From: Cryobacterium sp. PH29-G1 | GTDB lineage: Bacteria > Actinomycetota > Actinomycetes > Actinomycetales > Microbacteriaceae | Assembly (NCBI RefSeq): GCF_030063365.1 | Contig: NZ_JASISY010000006.1 | Location: 124,001 to 188,000, forward strand | Length of the DNA: 64,000 nucleotides | Reading direction: 5' to 3' | Part shown: positions 17,694-27,199 of the stretch, piece by piece | Numbering within the stretch: position 1 is the stretch's first letter | Layout of the letters: each line of letters begins with the position of its first letter | Position numbers and translations under genes: made by a program | Notes under the pieces: generated by a model | The model's input: only the letters and a program-made list of their open reading frames with translations | What the model was told of the DNA's origin: nothing | Database searches by the model: none

Positions 17694-19282
17694 GCACGAT
17701 GCTGGCCGGCGCGGCACCGCTGTTGCGCACGACCCTCAAGCACGACGGTCGCCGTTTCGCGCCGTGGATTGTCATCGTCACTTTTCTGTCCACATCCTCG
17801 GTGCTGGTTTATCCGTGGATTTTTCCTAGTCAGCAGGACCGGGCCGGCCTGGCCGCTGCGGTCGGCGGGAACCCGGCGGTCGGGCTCATTTTCGGTCCTG
17901 CGTTTGATCTGTCCACGACGGACGGGTTCAATGCCTGGCGCAGCCTGGCCCTGGGCGGTTTCATGACCGCGCTCGGCGCCATTTTTGTACTGACGCGTGC
18001 CACCCGCGGCCAGGAAGATTCCGGTCAGGCCGAATTGCTGGCGTCGGGGGTTCTGGGGCGGGCCAGCAGGCTGCTCGTCGGCATCGGTCTTGCACTGATC
18101 GGCTCGCTCGCGCTCGGTGTGATCGCGAGCGTGCTGACCGGTTTGTCCGGCGGGGATTGGCCGTCGTCCCTCCTGCTGGGGGCGACTTTCACGGCTACCG
18201 GGTGGATGTTCGCTGCGGTGGCGGCGGTGACGGCCCAAATCGGGTCCGACTCCCGCACCGCGAATTCCATCGCCGTTGGTGTACTCGGCGTGCTGTTTCT
18301 GCTCCGGGGTTTCGCCTATTCCATTCAGGCGCCGGACTGGACGGTGTGGATCAACCCGCTCGGCTGGATGACCCAAACCCACCCGGGCACCGGCAACCAC
18401 TGGTGGCCGCTCGGCTACGCGCTGGCCCTCACGCTCGTGCTGACCACAATCGCATTCACCCTCCAGTCCCGACGTGACTTCGGGCAGGGCGCCATCGCCC
18501 CGCGTCCCGGTCCCGCCCGCGGGAAAGACCGCTCGACCTGGCGACTCGCGGTGCGGTTGAACGGCGGGCCGATCATCGCCTGGACGGTGGCCTTCCTGGC
18601 CCTCGGCCTTGTTTTTGGCTACTTTGCGACCTCGATCAACGACATCCTGGGCAACGACAGTAACGTGTCGCAGATGCTCGCCGCCGGGGCGACCACCCCG
18701 GATGCCCTGATCGCTGCGTTCATCGTCACGATCCTCAGCCTGGTCGGCATCATCGCTGCCATCCCCGGCGTGCAAATCATGCTCAAGCTCCGCACGGAGG
18801 AGATGGAAGACCGGGTCGAGCTCGTCATCGCCACGAAGGTGCGCCGGGTTCGGTTCTACGCAAGCAACGTGATCCTCGCGTTGGCGGCCCCGACTCTCTT
18901 TCTGCTGATCGCCGGTGTGTTGATCGCCACTTTGGCGTCGGCCGCAGACATCGGTGTCGATTTCGGCGATGCCGTTCTTCAGACGGTCGCAACCGTACCG
19001 GCCGTGTGGACCATTATCGCCGTGTCGATCGCCGTGGTCGGAGCCAGGCCTCAGGTCAGTCTGGCGGCCTGGGTGGGCGTGCTGTCGTCGTTTGTGCTCA
19101 CCCTGCTCGGTCCCAGCTTCAAACTGTGGGATTCGGTGCTCGCCTTCAGCCCGTTCTGGCACGTGCCGAACGTCACCAACAGCGACGCGGACGTGTGGGG
19201 ACTGCTGTGGATCACACTCGTGACAGCGTTGTTCCTCGTTGTCGGATTTATCGGATTCCGTCGGCGCGACCTGGCCCGATGA
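17690..19282 (+). CDS. ABC-2 type exporter permease (polyketide-antibiotic exporter-like)
   Basis: The 530-residue membrane protein has about 12 hydrophobic helices in two similar halves, as in exporters of the TylC/SCO5451-like group that work with a single ATPase. The ATG overlaps the stop of the ATPase gene. The protein probably forms the whole membrane channel by itself. No biosynthetic genes for a natural product are nearby, so a role in resistance or lipid export is as likely as secretion of an own product. Confidence 0.85.
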   Translation: MSTMLAGAAPLLRTTLKHDGRRFAPWIVIVTFLSTSSVLVYPWIFPSQQDRAGLAAAVGGNPAVGLIFGPAFDLSTTDGFNAWRSLALGGFMTALGAIFVLTRATRGQEDSGQAELLASGVLGRASRLLVGIGLALIGSLALGVIASVLTGLSGGDWPSSLLLGATFTATGWMFAAVAAVTAQIGSDSRTANSIAVGVLGVLFLLRGFAYSIQAPDWTVWINPLGWMTQTHPGTGNHWWPLGYALALTLVLTTIAFTLQSRRDFGQGAIAPRPGPARGKDRSTWRLAVRLNGGPIIAWTVAFLALGLVFGYFATSINDILGNDSNVSQMLAAGATTPDALIAAFIVTILSLVGIIAAIPGVQIMLKLRTEEMEDRVELVIATKVRRVRFYASNVILALAAPTLFLLIAGVLIATLASAADIGVDFGDAVLQTVATVPAVWTIIAVSIAVVGARPQVSLAAWVGVLSSFVLTLLGPSFKLWDSVLAFSPFWHVPNVTNSDADVWGLLWITLVTALFLVVGFIGFRRRDLAR

Positions 19283-19393
19283 GTTTCACCGCACGAGCGG
19301 AGACGGTGTGGGACGCTCGTCGGGTAACCGGTGCCGTCGCGGTCCCACCGGTCAGTAAGCTCGTGTCACACACGCATCGAACAAAGGAAAACA

Positions 19394-19672
19394 ATGGCAA
19401 CCGGCGAGACTCAACTCGACAACGGCATTTTTCGATCGACCAAATGGACGATTGAACCCGGAGACGTCATCCCCATGCACGTTCATGAATATGAATACGT
19501 GGTCGTGCCTCTCGTGAATGAAACCATGCACGTGGTCAACGCCGACGGTTCAGAGATCGTCGCCGAAATTCGCACCGGGCAGAGCTACACGCGTCCCTCC
19601 GGCGCCGAACACACGGTTGAGAATCGTGGCACCCGCACCATTGAATTCGTCGAGGTCGAAAAACTCGTCTAG
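19394..19672 (+). CDS. Small cupin-domain protein
   Basis: The 92-residue single-domain cupin has the first metal motif around His29, His31 and Glu34 (PMHVHEYEYVVVPL) and the second around GAEHTVEN. One metal ion is expected. Small cupins of this type act as isomerases, decarboxylases or dioxygenases, or bind ligand for a catabolic locus. The ATG has AAAGGA at the right spacing. It converges on the first PucR regulator, at the left border of the catabolic island, and I assign it to that island only tentatively. Confidence 0.7.
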   Translation: MATGETQLDNGIFRSTKWTIEPGDVIPMHVHEYEYVVVPLVNETMHVVNADGSEIVAEIRTGQSYTRPSGAEHTVENRGTRTIEFVEVEKLV

Positions 19673-19681
19673 CTTGCGCGG

Positions 19682-21262
19682 CTACTGGGCGTGATATTCA
19701 ATATTGTCTTGCAGCGCCAAAACCTCATCCTGGAATGCCAGATAGAGGTTGGCGATCGTGGCGGTGTTGCTCATGGAAGTGCCCAGTAGCTCCTCGCATT
19801 TGCGCAGCCGGTACCTCACCGTGTTGGCATGAACAAAGAGATGCCGCGCACTCCGACCGACATCCTGATCCAGCGCCAAATACACGATCAGGGTGTCGAT
19901 CAAATCACCATCCAGGTTCAGCGTCGCGACAAACTTGCGCAATTTGTCTTCGAGCTGGGGCGCTTCGCGTCGGGCCAGAAGCCAACTGGCCAGGTCAACT
20001 TCATCCAAGCGCACCACGGTGCGCTGCGCTCCAGGGTGACGACCCGCCTGAGTGGCGCGGCGCCGCGCTATCTCCAATGCCGTTTCGGCCTCGCGGAATG
20101 CCAGGGGAGTGCTGGCCAGCTCGCTGAACGGTTCCGATGCTCCGACGACGAGTTCGGTGCCGGCCAGGGTGAGCCAGTCGGTGAGAACACCGGAGTTGGC
20201 GACCAAGGCGTGGATGCTCGCCATCGTTCGAGACCCACCGCCATTCTCATCGAGCAGTAGTCCCAGGCCGCCGAGCGCTGCCTCCTGCAGCAAGCCCTCG
20301 ATCAGGTGCTTGGCGGCGGGCTCGCCAGACGGGGTGGAGATGGCGACAGCCCGCAGCGATTCATAGGCGATGAATCGAAACGGATTCATACGATTCCAGT
20401 AGCGATGTTCCCGGGAAGGCGAGATGCCATCCTGAAGCGCCACCAGTAGTTGCGCATTTTCGTACAGCTCGCGGGACAGGCCGATTTGAGTGATGCCGTT
20501 GATGGCGCCCAGAAGACGCTGAGTGGTCTGCAGTAGTACGTCGCCGAGGTCGTCCAGCATGGTGGAATTGCGGCTCGCGAGCACGAGCCGATAGGTCTTG
20601 CCGCGCAGCACGATGGACTTTCCAATCGCCTCCCAGCGCCCGACGGTGAAGCGCTCCTGAACGCCCCCGGAGCGCTGCATCTCGGTCCACATGAGACGGA
20701 TCGGGCCCTCACCGGCCGAGGCGACGACTCGACCGGAATCTTCATACAGCACCGCCGAACCGCGGCACGACGAAGCGAGTTTGGCGATGAGCGCATCAAT
20801 CGGCTGGTCCGATGACATGCTCTGCAGAAGTTCATTCATAAACCAGGCCGCACGCTTCAGAAGATAGGCGTCAGCCGACAGTTTGGACTGGTTCACGAAA
20901 TTTTCGACGGTATAAAACGGCACCTCGGCGGCCACCGTGTAGAGCGGAAAATTCTCAGTACGTGCGGCCGCGACCAGGGCCGGTGGAACCTCGTCGAAAT
21001 GCACGCCGACACCGAAAAACATCGCGGTGGTTTGCGCTTCGCGCATGTCCCTGATCAGCGATAGGGCTTGCATCTCGTCGCGTTCGTGGCCGATAAAGAG
21101 CAGCCCGGTGGTGAGCAGCACCGTGCCTGGTTCGACCCAGCGCCCCGGATCACCCAGTTCACTCGTTCGGGCCGCCAGAACGAGGCTCTGGGCATCTCCG
21201 GGCACGACGGGAATGATCCCGAGTGCGTCTTCGCCGACCAGTTCGCCGAGTGTTATTGACAA
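19682..21262 (-). CDS. PucR family transcriptional regulator (first copy)
   Basis: The 526-residue protein has the PucR N-terminal ligand domain (ITLGELVGEDALGIIPVV), a GGDEF-like central region, and a C-terminal HTH_30 domain (DVGRSARHLFVHANTVRYRL). PucR proteins sense nitrogenous metabolites in purine/allantoin or similar catabolism. I chose the TTG at 21260-21262 after GGGAG, because homologues start with this ITLGEL block; an ATG at 21328 would add 22 unlike residues and run into the operator region. It is divergent from hyuA and so the likely regulator of the HyuAB unit. Confidence 0.85.
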   Translation of the reverse strand: MSITLGELVGEDALGIIPVVPGDAQSLVLAARTSELGDPGRWVEPGTVLLTTGLLFIGHERDEMQALSLIRDMREAQTTAMFFGVGVHFDEVPPALVAAARTENFPLYTVAAEVPFYTVENFVNQSKLSADAYLLKRAAWFMNELLQSMSSDQPIDALIAKLASSCRGSAVLYEDSGRVVASAGEGPIRLMWTEMQRSGGVQERFTVGRWEAIGKSIVLRGKTYRLVLASRNSTMLDDLGDVLLQTTQRLLGAINGITQIGLSRELYENAQLLVALQDGISPSREHRYWNRMNPFRFIAYESLRAVAISTPSGEPAAKHLIEGLLQEAALGGLGLLLDENGGGSRTMASIHALVANSGVLTDWLTLAGTELVVGASEPFSELASTPLAFREAETALEIARRRATQAGRHPGAQRTVVRLDEVDLASWLLARREAPQLEDKLRKFVATLNLDGDLIDTLIVYLALDQDVGRSARHLFVHANTVRYRLRKCEELLGTSMSNTATIANLYLAFQDEVLALQDNIEYHAQ

Positions 21263-21273
21263 AGGATCTCCCG

Positions 21274-21300
21274 AGTTTGTGCGCTTCGTCGTGTTAACAC
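21274..21300. promoter_or_regulatory. Candidate operator region between the first pucR and hyuA
   Basis: Two elements lie side by side: AGTTTGTGC at 21274-21282, which recurs inverted before the permease and pxpA genes, and the perfect palindrome GTGTTAACAC at 21291-21300. They lie 12-38 bases before the regulator's start and about 150-175 before hyuA. I infer autoregulation or shared control by PucR. Confidence 0.45.
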
Positions 21301-21449
21301 TGTGTTTCGTGGTGACGCACGTTGGCAAAGCACGGCTGCTCGTTGGAGTTTATCCAAAAAATCGCGACCAGCGTTGCACAGTCTCCAGTGACACCTTCCA
21401 CGGGCGTACCCATACTTGACCACAACCTGAACAGTCCGGAGGACAACCC

Positions 21450-23486
21450 ATGTCGCAAGTCCGAGTCGCCGTTGATGTTGGCGGAACTTTTACCGACGTT
21501 TGTATTTTTGACGAGGAATCGCACAAGATTCGTGTCACCAAGGTGCCGTCAACCCCGCACGACCCTCTCGTTGCCGTTATGAATGGTGTGGCCCGCGCGA
21601 ATATCGACCTGGCCGACGTCACGCTCTTTTCGCACGGAACAACCGTGGCCACCAATGCCTTGATCACCCGCAATTTTCCGCCGGCTGCGATGGTGACGAC
21701 CCGAGGCTTTCGCGACGTCATTGAAATTCGCGACGGCACCAAGGACGACCTGTGGGATGCGTACAAAGACGTGTCGGGTCCCTATATTCGCCGGCGCGAT
21801 CGGTTCGAGGTCTCCGAACGCATCGACTACGCGGGCAATACGGTTATGCCCCTCGATGAAGTGGATGCCCGCCGGGTCGCGCAACTCCTGCGCAAACGCA
21901 ACGTCAATACGGTGGCCGTGTGCTTCATGAATTCCTACGCGAATCCGCAGAACGAAATCCGCATGCGGGAAATCCTCGAAGAAGAACTGCCCAACGCAAC
22001 CGTGTCAACGTCGGCCGAGATCCTTCCCGAGATCTTCGAACACGACCGTTTCAACACGACCGTCGCCAATGCCGTTCTCGCTCCGCTGGTCTCCGGCTAT
22101 GTGAATCGCCTGTCCGACCAGCTCAAGGCCGGCGGGTATAAGGGAGACCTGCTCGTGCTGCATTCCGGGGGAGGGTCGATGACGCCTCGAATGGTCGAAC
22201 GCTACCCGGTGCGTTTGGCTGCTTCCGGCATTGCGGCCGGTGCCATCGCGGCCAAGCATGTGGCCCAGCAGTGCGGTTATGAGAACGCCGTGGGGCTCGA
22301 CATGGGGGGTACGTCGACGGACATTGCGTTGGTCAGCGGCGGCGAACTCCGGATCACGAAGGAGTGGGAAGTCGAGTACGGGCACCCGATCATTTTTCCC
22401 AGCATCGATGTGCTGACGATCGGGGCCGGCGGTGGCTCGCTCGCTTATATTGACATCGCCGGCTCCCTCCGAAACGGTCCGCAGTCCGCTGGCGCCGATC
22501 CCGGCCCGGCGTGCTACGACACCGGCGGAGAGCAGCCGACGAACACCGACGCCAACGTAGTGCTCAACCGCTTGGGCACATCGCTGGCCGGAGGCGCCAA
22601 GAACCTGAACAAGGACCTCGCGACGGCGGCAATCAAAAAGTCCGTCGCGGACCCGCTCAATATGTCCATCGCGGAAGCCGCATACGCGGTGATTCAGGTG
22701 GCGAACGCCAATATGGCCGACGCGGTACGGCTGGTATCGATCCGGCGCGGGCACGACCCGCGCGATTTCGCTCTCGTCGCCTTTGGCGGAGCCGGCGCGC
22801 TGCACGGGGCCGAAGTAGCTCGTGAGCTCAACATCCCGACGGTCATCATCCCGCCGAACCCGGGCGTCGCATCCGCTTTGGGCTGTTTGCTGGTGGATAT
22901 CCGTCACGATTTGTCGACCATGTTCACCGGAATTGCCGCTGATGCCGACACCGAGGCATTGGAAGGTTTATATACCTCGCTGGAGAGCGAGGCCATGACG
23001 CGGCTGCGCCAGGAACGCGTCGCGGATGAAAACGCCCTGCTCCAACGTCAAATCTCGATGCGCTACCTGGGCCAATGGCGATCGCTGTCGGTCAGCATCG
23101 GATCCGGACCTGATGCCTTGGTCGAAGCCGTCGAAACGTTCCACGAACAGCACGAACGGGAATTTGCTTTCAGCCAAAAAGACCAGCCGGTTGAGGTGTA
23201 TCAGCTGCACCTCACCGCCATAGGAAAAACTCCAAAGCCGTCGTTCAAGCCGGCCGTGGAACTCAACGCCGATCCCGGTGCACCCCGCGAAACTCGCCCC
23301 GTCTACTTCGGCGAGCTGGGCTGGGTCGACACCCCCGTGTTTGAACGCGATGACATGCCGGCCGGCGCCATGTTCAGCGGGCCGGCCGTGATCGACCAGT
23401 TCGACTCCACCACCGTGATTCCGCCGAATACTACCGCAGTAATAGACGAATGGATGAATATCCTCATCCACCTGAAGGAGATCTGA
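21450..23486 (+). CDS. Hydantoinase/oxoprolinase family subunit A (HyuA-like)
   Basis: The 678-residue protein belongs to the HyuA family of ATP-dependent cyclic-amide hydrolases and acetone-type carboxylases. The N-terminal phosphate-binding motif DVGGTFTD is at residues 9-16, and a second ATPase-fold motif LDMGGTSTD lies near 283-292, with the FGGAGALHGAEVA segment further on. HyuA binds ATP and, with HyuB, phosphorylates and opens a ring amide such as 5-oxoproline, N-methylhydantoin or caprolactam. The substrate cannot be read off. The stop overlaps hyuB (TGATG), so the two subunits are made together. Confidence 0.9.
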   Translation: MSQVRVAVDVGGTFTDVCIFDEESHKIRVTKVPSTPHDPLVAVMNGVARANIDLADVTLFSHGTTVATNALITRNFPPAAMVTTRGFRDVIEIRDGTKDDLWDAYKDVSGPYIRRRDRFEVSERIDYAGNTVMPLDEVDARRVAQLLRKRNVNTVAVCFMNSYANPQNEIRMREILEEELPNATVSTSAEILPEIFEHDRFNTTVANAVLAPLVSGYVNRLSDQLKAGGYKGDLLVLHSGGGSMTPRMVERYPVRLAASGIAAGAIAAKHVAQQCGYENAVGLDMGGTSTDIALVSGGELRITKEWEVEYGHPIIFPSIDVLTIGAGGGSLAYIDIAGSLRNGPQSAGADPGPACYDTGGEQPTNTDANVVLNRLGTSLAGGAKNLNKDLATAAIKKSVADPLNMSIAEAAYAVIQVANANMADAVRLVSIRRGHDPRDFALVAFGGAGALHGAEVARELNIPTVIIPPNPGVASALGCLLVDIRHDLSTMFTGIAADADTEALEGLYTSLESEAMTRLRQERVADENALLQRQISMRYLGQWRSLSVSIGSGPDALVEAVETFHEQHEREFAFSQKDQPVEVYQLHLTAIGKTPKPSFKPAVELNADPGAPRETRPVYFGELGWVDTPVFERDDMPAGAMFSGPAVIDQFDSTTVIPPNTTAVIDEWMNILIHLKEI

Positions 23487-25489
23487 TGTCGGAAACAGTT
23501 GCATCCATGTCGGTGCCCGAAGCCAACGGAAGCACCCTCGATCCGGTCACATTCGAGGTGCTGAAAAACGCCTTCGCCACGAGCGTCGACCTGATGAGCG
23601 AGCAGATTCTGCGCACCTGCTACTCCTTCGTGATCTATTCCCGCGACTTCTCGTCAGCGCTGTGCGACGCGGCCGGAAACACCGTGATGCAGGGCAGCGG
23701 CGACATCGCCGTGCACGTGGGAACGCTGCACTTTCAGTGCAAGGCCGTACTCGAGGAATTCGGGTCCGATATCAACCCGGGTGACGTCTTCGCGATCAAC
23801 GACCCGTACCGCGGCGGCACACACTTCAACGATGTGAGCTTTATCCGACCGATCTTCTCCGGCGGTGCAGTCATCGCGTTCGCGCAGAACAAAGGCCACT
23901 GGGCCGATATCGGCGGAAATGTTCCCGGATCATTTGATGTGAACGCCAAGGAACACTTCGGCGAGGGACTGCGCATCACTCCCGTGCGCATCTGGAGTCG
24001 CGGCGTGTTCCTACACGACGTGGCCCAGCTCCTGGTCTCCAATACGCGTGCCCCCCGGCAGGCCATGGGCGATTTGCACGCCCAGTCTGAGGCCACAGCC
24101 GTGTGCGAACGCGAAATTCTGCGTCTGGTTGATCGGTACTCCCGGGCCACCGTGCAGAATGCCATGCAGGAAACTCAGGACTATGTGGAACGCACCGTTC
24201 GGCGTCGGCTGGAAGGGCTGCCCCATGGCGTGTGGGAGACCACCGACTACATGGACAATGACCCGGGAAAGAGCGAAGGACTCGTTCCGATCAAGATCAA
24301 GCTGACCATTGACGACCACGGCATTCACTATGACCTGGCCGGATCGGCACCCGTGGTGGCGACATTCCTCAACTCCGGTTACGGCACGACGTTCTCGGCG
24401 ATTTATGCCGGAACAAAAACGTTCTTTCCGGACGTGCCGCTCAACTCTGGTTTCTACGCGGCGGTCACCGCCGACATCGGCCCGGAGGGCACTGTCGTCA
24501 ACGCCGGTTGGCCCAACGCCGTGACTGGCTTCTGCTCCGGTCCGTACGAGAAACTCATGAACGGCATCTTCGAGATTTGGTCGAAGATCATGCCGGAACG
24601 GGCGATGGCCTGCGCCTTCAACCTGGAATACCTCTTGGTCGGAGGCAAGGACGGCCGCACCGAAGAGAGCCCGTACTTCATGTGGTACGACTGGATGGCT
24701 GGCGGTTGGGGTGGCCGGGCGAGCAAAGACGGCAGCGGCGCCACCGCTCCAGTCTTCGGCGCCGGACTGGCCGTTCAGCCCGTGGAAGGCCAGGAACGCC
24801 TCTCGCCGGTCTTGACCTCGATGCACCAGATCGGCATGGACTCCGGCGGACCCGGACGCTTTCGTGGTGGCGTGGGAATCGAAAAGGGCGGCATGCTCAC
24901 CGACGCCCAGAACGCCGTGATGAGTTACTGCTGTGACCGCGCGCGCTCCATCACCTGGGGTATCGAGGGTGGACTTCCTTCGATTCCACACGGCGTCTGG
25001 CTGAACAAGGGCACCGAGGGCGAACGCTTCCTCGGTTCCAACTTCTCCTCCGTGCCGGTGCAGTCGGGAGACTCCTTCGTGCGCCCGTCAGCTGGCGGGG
25101 GTGGCTATGGCGATCCCCTTGAGCGCAGCTACCTGGAGGTGCTCGACGATGTTATCGACGGCTACGTCTCCATCGGTCGGGCCGCCAAAGACTACGGCGT
25201 GGTCATTCGTGCCATCGATCCCGATCTGGACGACTACGAGGTCGACGAGGCGGCGAGTGTGGCATTGCGCGTGGATATCGCCGCCCACCGGCTCGGGTGG
25301 CTGGCGGAAGATCCCGCAGCGATCGCCGCACGTTACGTGAGCGGGGATATCGACATGCTCGACGTCATCCGCCGCTACGGCGTCATCCTGGACTGGGGAA
25401 CCGGCGAACTATTTGCCACGACAACGCAGGAGCACCGCGCTCTCATGGAGCGTCGTTCCTCGTCGCACTGGCCGGTTGTTTCGGCCTAG
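23486..25489 (+). CDS. Hydantoinase/oxoprolinase family subunit B (HyuB-like)
   Basis: The 667-residue HyuB-family protein begins its conserved part at DPVTFEVLKNAF and includes NDPYRGGTHFNDV, GHWADIGG and the C-terminal GGGGYGDPLER. In characterised relatives this subunit holds the metal site and carries out ring opening with HyuA. The ATG at 23486 overlaps the hyuA stop; an earlier in-frame start at 23450 lies inside hyuA and lacks family similarity. Both halves are full length, so an active heteromer is expected. Confidence 0.9.
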   Translation: MSETVASMSVPEANGSTLDPVTFEVLKNAFATSVDLMSEQILRTCYSFVIYSRDFSSALCDAAGNTVMQGSGDIAVHVGTLHFQCKAVLEEFGSDINPGDVFAINDPYRGGTHFNDVSFIRPIFSGGAVIAFAQNKGHWADIGGNVPGSFDVNAKEHFGEGLRITPVRIWSRGVFLHDVAQLLVSNTRAPRQAMGDLHAQSEATAVCEREILRLVDRYSRATVQNAMQETQDYVERTVRRRLEGLPHGVWETTDYMDNDPGKSEGLVPIKIKLTIDDHGIHYDLAGSAPVVATFLNSGYGTTFSAIYAGTKTFFPDVPLNSGFYAAVTADIGPEGTVVNAGWPNAVTGFCSGPYEKLMNGIFEIWSKIMPERAMACAFNLEYLLVGGKDGRTEESPYFMWYDWMAGGWGGRASKDGSGATAPVFGAGLAVQPVEGQERLSPVLTSMHQIGMDSGGPGRFRGGVGIEKGGMLTDAQNAVMSYCCDRARSITWGIEGGLPSIPHGVWLNKGTEGERFLGSNFSSVPVQSGDSFVRPSAGGGGYGDPLERSYLEVLDDVIDGYVSIGRAAKDYGVVIRAIDPDLDDYEVDEAASVALRVDIAAHRLGWLAEDPAAIAARYVSGDIDMLDVIRRYGVILDWGTGELFATTTQEHRALMERRSSSHWPVVSA

Positions 25490-25537
25490 GCTGCCCCGGC
25501 TCCACTTCGAAGAAGAGAAAATTCACATGTGCATTCG

Positions 25538-25576
25538 CACAGACTTTGCGGGATCTCTCTTGCATTTGCCTACTGG
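25538..25576 (+). promoter_or_regulatory. Composite promoter/operator element before the NCS1 permease
   Basis: The block starts CACAGACTTT and ends TGCATTTGCCTACTGG. A second copy, CACAAACTTT ending TGCAATTGCCTACTGG, lies at 28691-28729 before pxpA, with identical 39-base length and spacing. An overlapping inverted repeat TGTGC-ATTC-GCACA is at 25528-25541. The element lies 170-208 bases before the permease start. I read it as a shared operator or promoter, probably for a PucR protein. Confidence 0.6.
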
Positions 25577-25745
25577 CTAGGACCCACAGCTCGTTCACAT
25601 ACTTGCACAAGCCCTTTTCAGCTACTGGCCTCGTTGGCACTGGCGGTCGTCACCCTGCGGCCGCTGCTCCACCCGAAGACCCGTATTTTCTTCACCCAAC
25701 ACGAAACATTTTGCCGGGCGTCACCGGCCCTAATGGAGGTACAGA

Positions 25746-27134
25746 GTGAATCTCAATTTGACCGGCAGTAACAATACCGTTGAAGCCACGGATGCCCTAT
25801 ACCGCGAGGGCAACGATGAAGACCAAATGTCTAAAGGGTCGTTGTCGATGGCCTGGTACGGCGTGGCCAGTGCCATGTTCTTCGTCTACATCGGCGCGGC
25901 GCTGGCCGTGGCCTACGGCACCAAGGACGCGTTGATCGGGCTTGCGCTCACGATTGTGGCTTATGGTCTGATCAATCGAGTTCTGTCGAAATACGCCATC
26001 AACAACCGCACCACGGTTGCGCTGTTCTCCCGCACCATTCTGGGCACCGCAGGGTCGGCGATTGCGACCATCATCTTCGCCCTCGTCGCCATCTACTACG
26101 CCGTATTCGAAGGTTCCATCGTTGCCTACGCCTTTCAGGTTGCTTTCGGCGGCGAAATGTGGATGTGGTACCTCATCGTGGTGGCGTATTCCACGCCGCT
26201 GATTTTGGGTGGAGCGCGTCGGTTCCTCGACAAGCTCAACGGATGGCTGTTGCCGGTCTACGTCGGCGGACTCGTCGCAGCAGTGATCTGGGCGGGCGTG
26301 CAGTACGGCTTCAGCAGCACCTGGCTCACCCAGCAGCCGGAATCGGGACTGGCTGTCACCATGGGCGGACCTGGTTGGCTCGCCACCTTCGCCGCGTACA
26401 TGGGCGTGTGGATCATGATGATGTTCACCATCGACTACGCCTCCCTCGGCAAGCGTAATGACACCAAGTTTCACCAGCGCTGGAGCTTCGGCTGGGCCTT
26501 CTACACCCTCGCCTACGGGTTCAGTGCCTTCGTCGGTATCTTCCTGACCTTCACCATCCCCGGCCTGGAAGCCTCGGAAACGGGTATCGCCGGCGGAATC
26601 GTTTCGATGATGGGAATTCTCGGACTGATCGTGGTCTTCGTGTCCCAAACCCGCATCAATACCGCGAACTACTACCTCGGTGCCGCCAACCTCAAATCAT
26701 TCGGCGAACGGGTCTTTCGCATCAAGATGCCCAACCTGGTGTGGGTGCTGACGTCGTCGGTGATTATTTTCCTGCTCATGCTCCTGCCGATCGTTCAGTA
26801 CATTCTGCTGGCTCTGGCCTGGCAGGGTGTGCTCGTGACCGCGTGGGTGGCAATCGCCATGACCCACATCCTCATCACTCGGGGCCGGGCGCAGGAACAC
26901 GGGATGCTGGACGATGTGCACTACCGCAAGTTCAACAACTCGGGACTGATCGCCTGGATCGTTGCGACACTCACCGGCATTGTCATGCTGCAGTTGGGCT
27001 TGCTCAACGCGGATCTGGCCGGGGTCGGCGCGACGTGGGGGCCCATCCTCACCGCTGTCGTCGCATCCGCCGTGTACGCGGTGCTGTGGACCACGACGTC
27101 GCACAAAACCGCTCTGGTCGCGTCTGCCGTCTAA
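25746..27134 (+). CDS. NCS1 family permease for cytosine/purine/hydantoin-type substrates
   Basis: The 462-residue protein has about 12 membrane helices and the NCS1/cytosine-purine permease fold (SMAWYGVASAMFFVYIGAAL near residue 33). Family members import nucleobases, allantoin, hydantoins or similar rings with H+ or Na+. It starts at GTG after GGAGG. A 256-base region with a shared regulatory element separates it from hyuB, so it may have its own promoter. Its position between HyuAB and the Pxp/biotin genes makes it the likely importer of the island's substrate. Confidence 0.85.
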   Translation: MNLNLTGSNNTVEATDALYREGNDEDQMSKGSLSMAWYGVASAMFFVYIGAALAVAYGTKDALIGLALTIVAYGLINRVLSKYAINNRTTVALFSRTILGTAGSAIATIIFALVAIYYAVFEGSIVAYAFQVAFGGEMWMWYLIVVAYSTPLILGGARRFLDKLNGWLLPVYVGGLVAAVIWAGVQYGFSSTWLTQQPESGLAVTMGGPGWLATFAAYMGVWIMMMFTIDYASLGKRNDTKFHQRWSFGWAFYTLAYGFSAFVGIFLTFTIPGLEASETGIAGGIVSMMGILGLIVVFVSQTRINTANYYLGAANLKSFGERVFRIKMPNLVWVLTSSVIIFLLMLLPIVQYILLALAWQGVLVTAWVAIAMTHILITRGRAQEHGMLDDVHYRKFNNSGLIAWIVATLTGIVMLQLGLLNADLAGVGATWGPILTAVVASAVYAVLWTTTSHKTALVASAV

Positions 27135-27156
27135 TATTTGCACTGCCGAACGCCAG

Positions 27157-27199
27157 AACCGGCGTGGGAATGCCTGCGGGCATCCCACGCCGGTTTTAC
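27157..27199. terminator. Bidirectional terminator between the NCS1 permease and the second pucR
   Basis: AACCGGCGTGGGAATGCC (27157-27174) pairs with 27179-27195 with a single bulge around a 4-base loop. TTTTA follows on the plus strand. It lies between convergent genes; the second pucR stop codon (27196-27198) abuts it. Confidence 0.75.

Noticed and set aside
17657..19162. A 501-codon frame on the minus strand
   Set aside because: It is antisense to the exporter permease, rich in Arg/Gln/Gly, with no hydrophobic or catalytic pattern.
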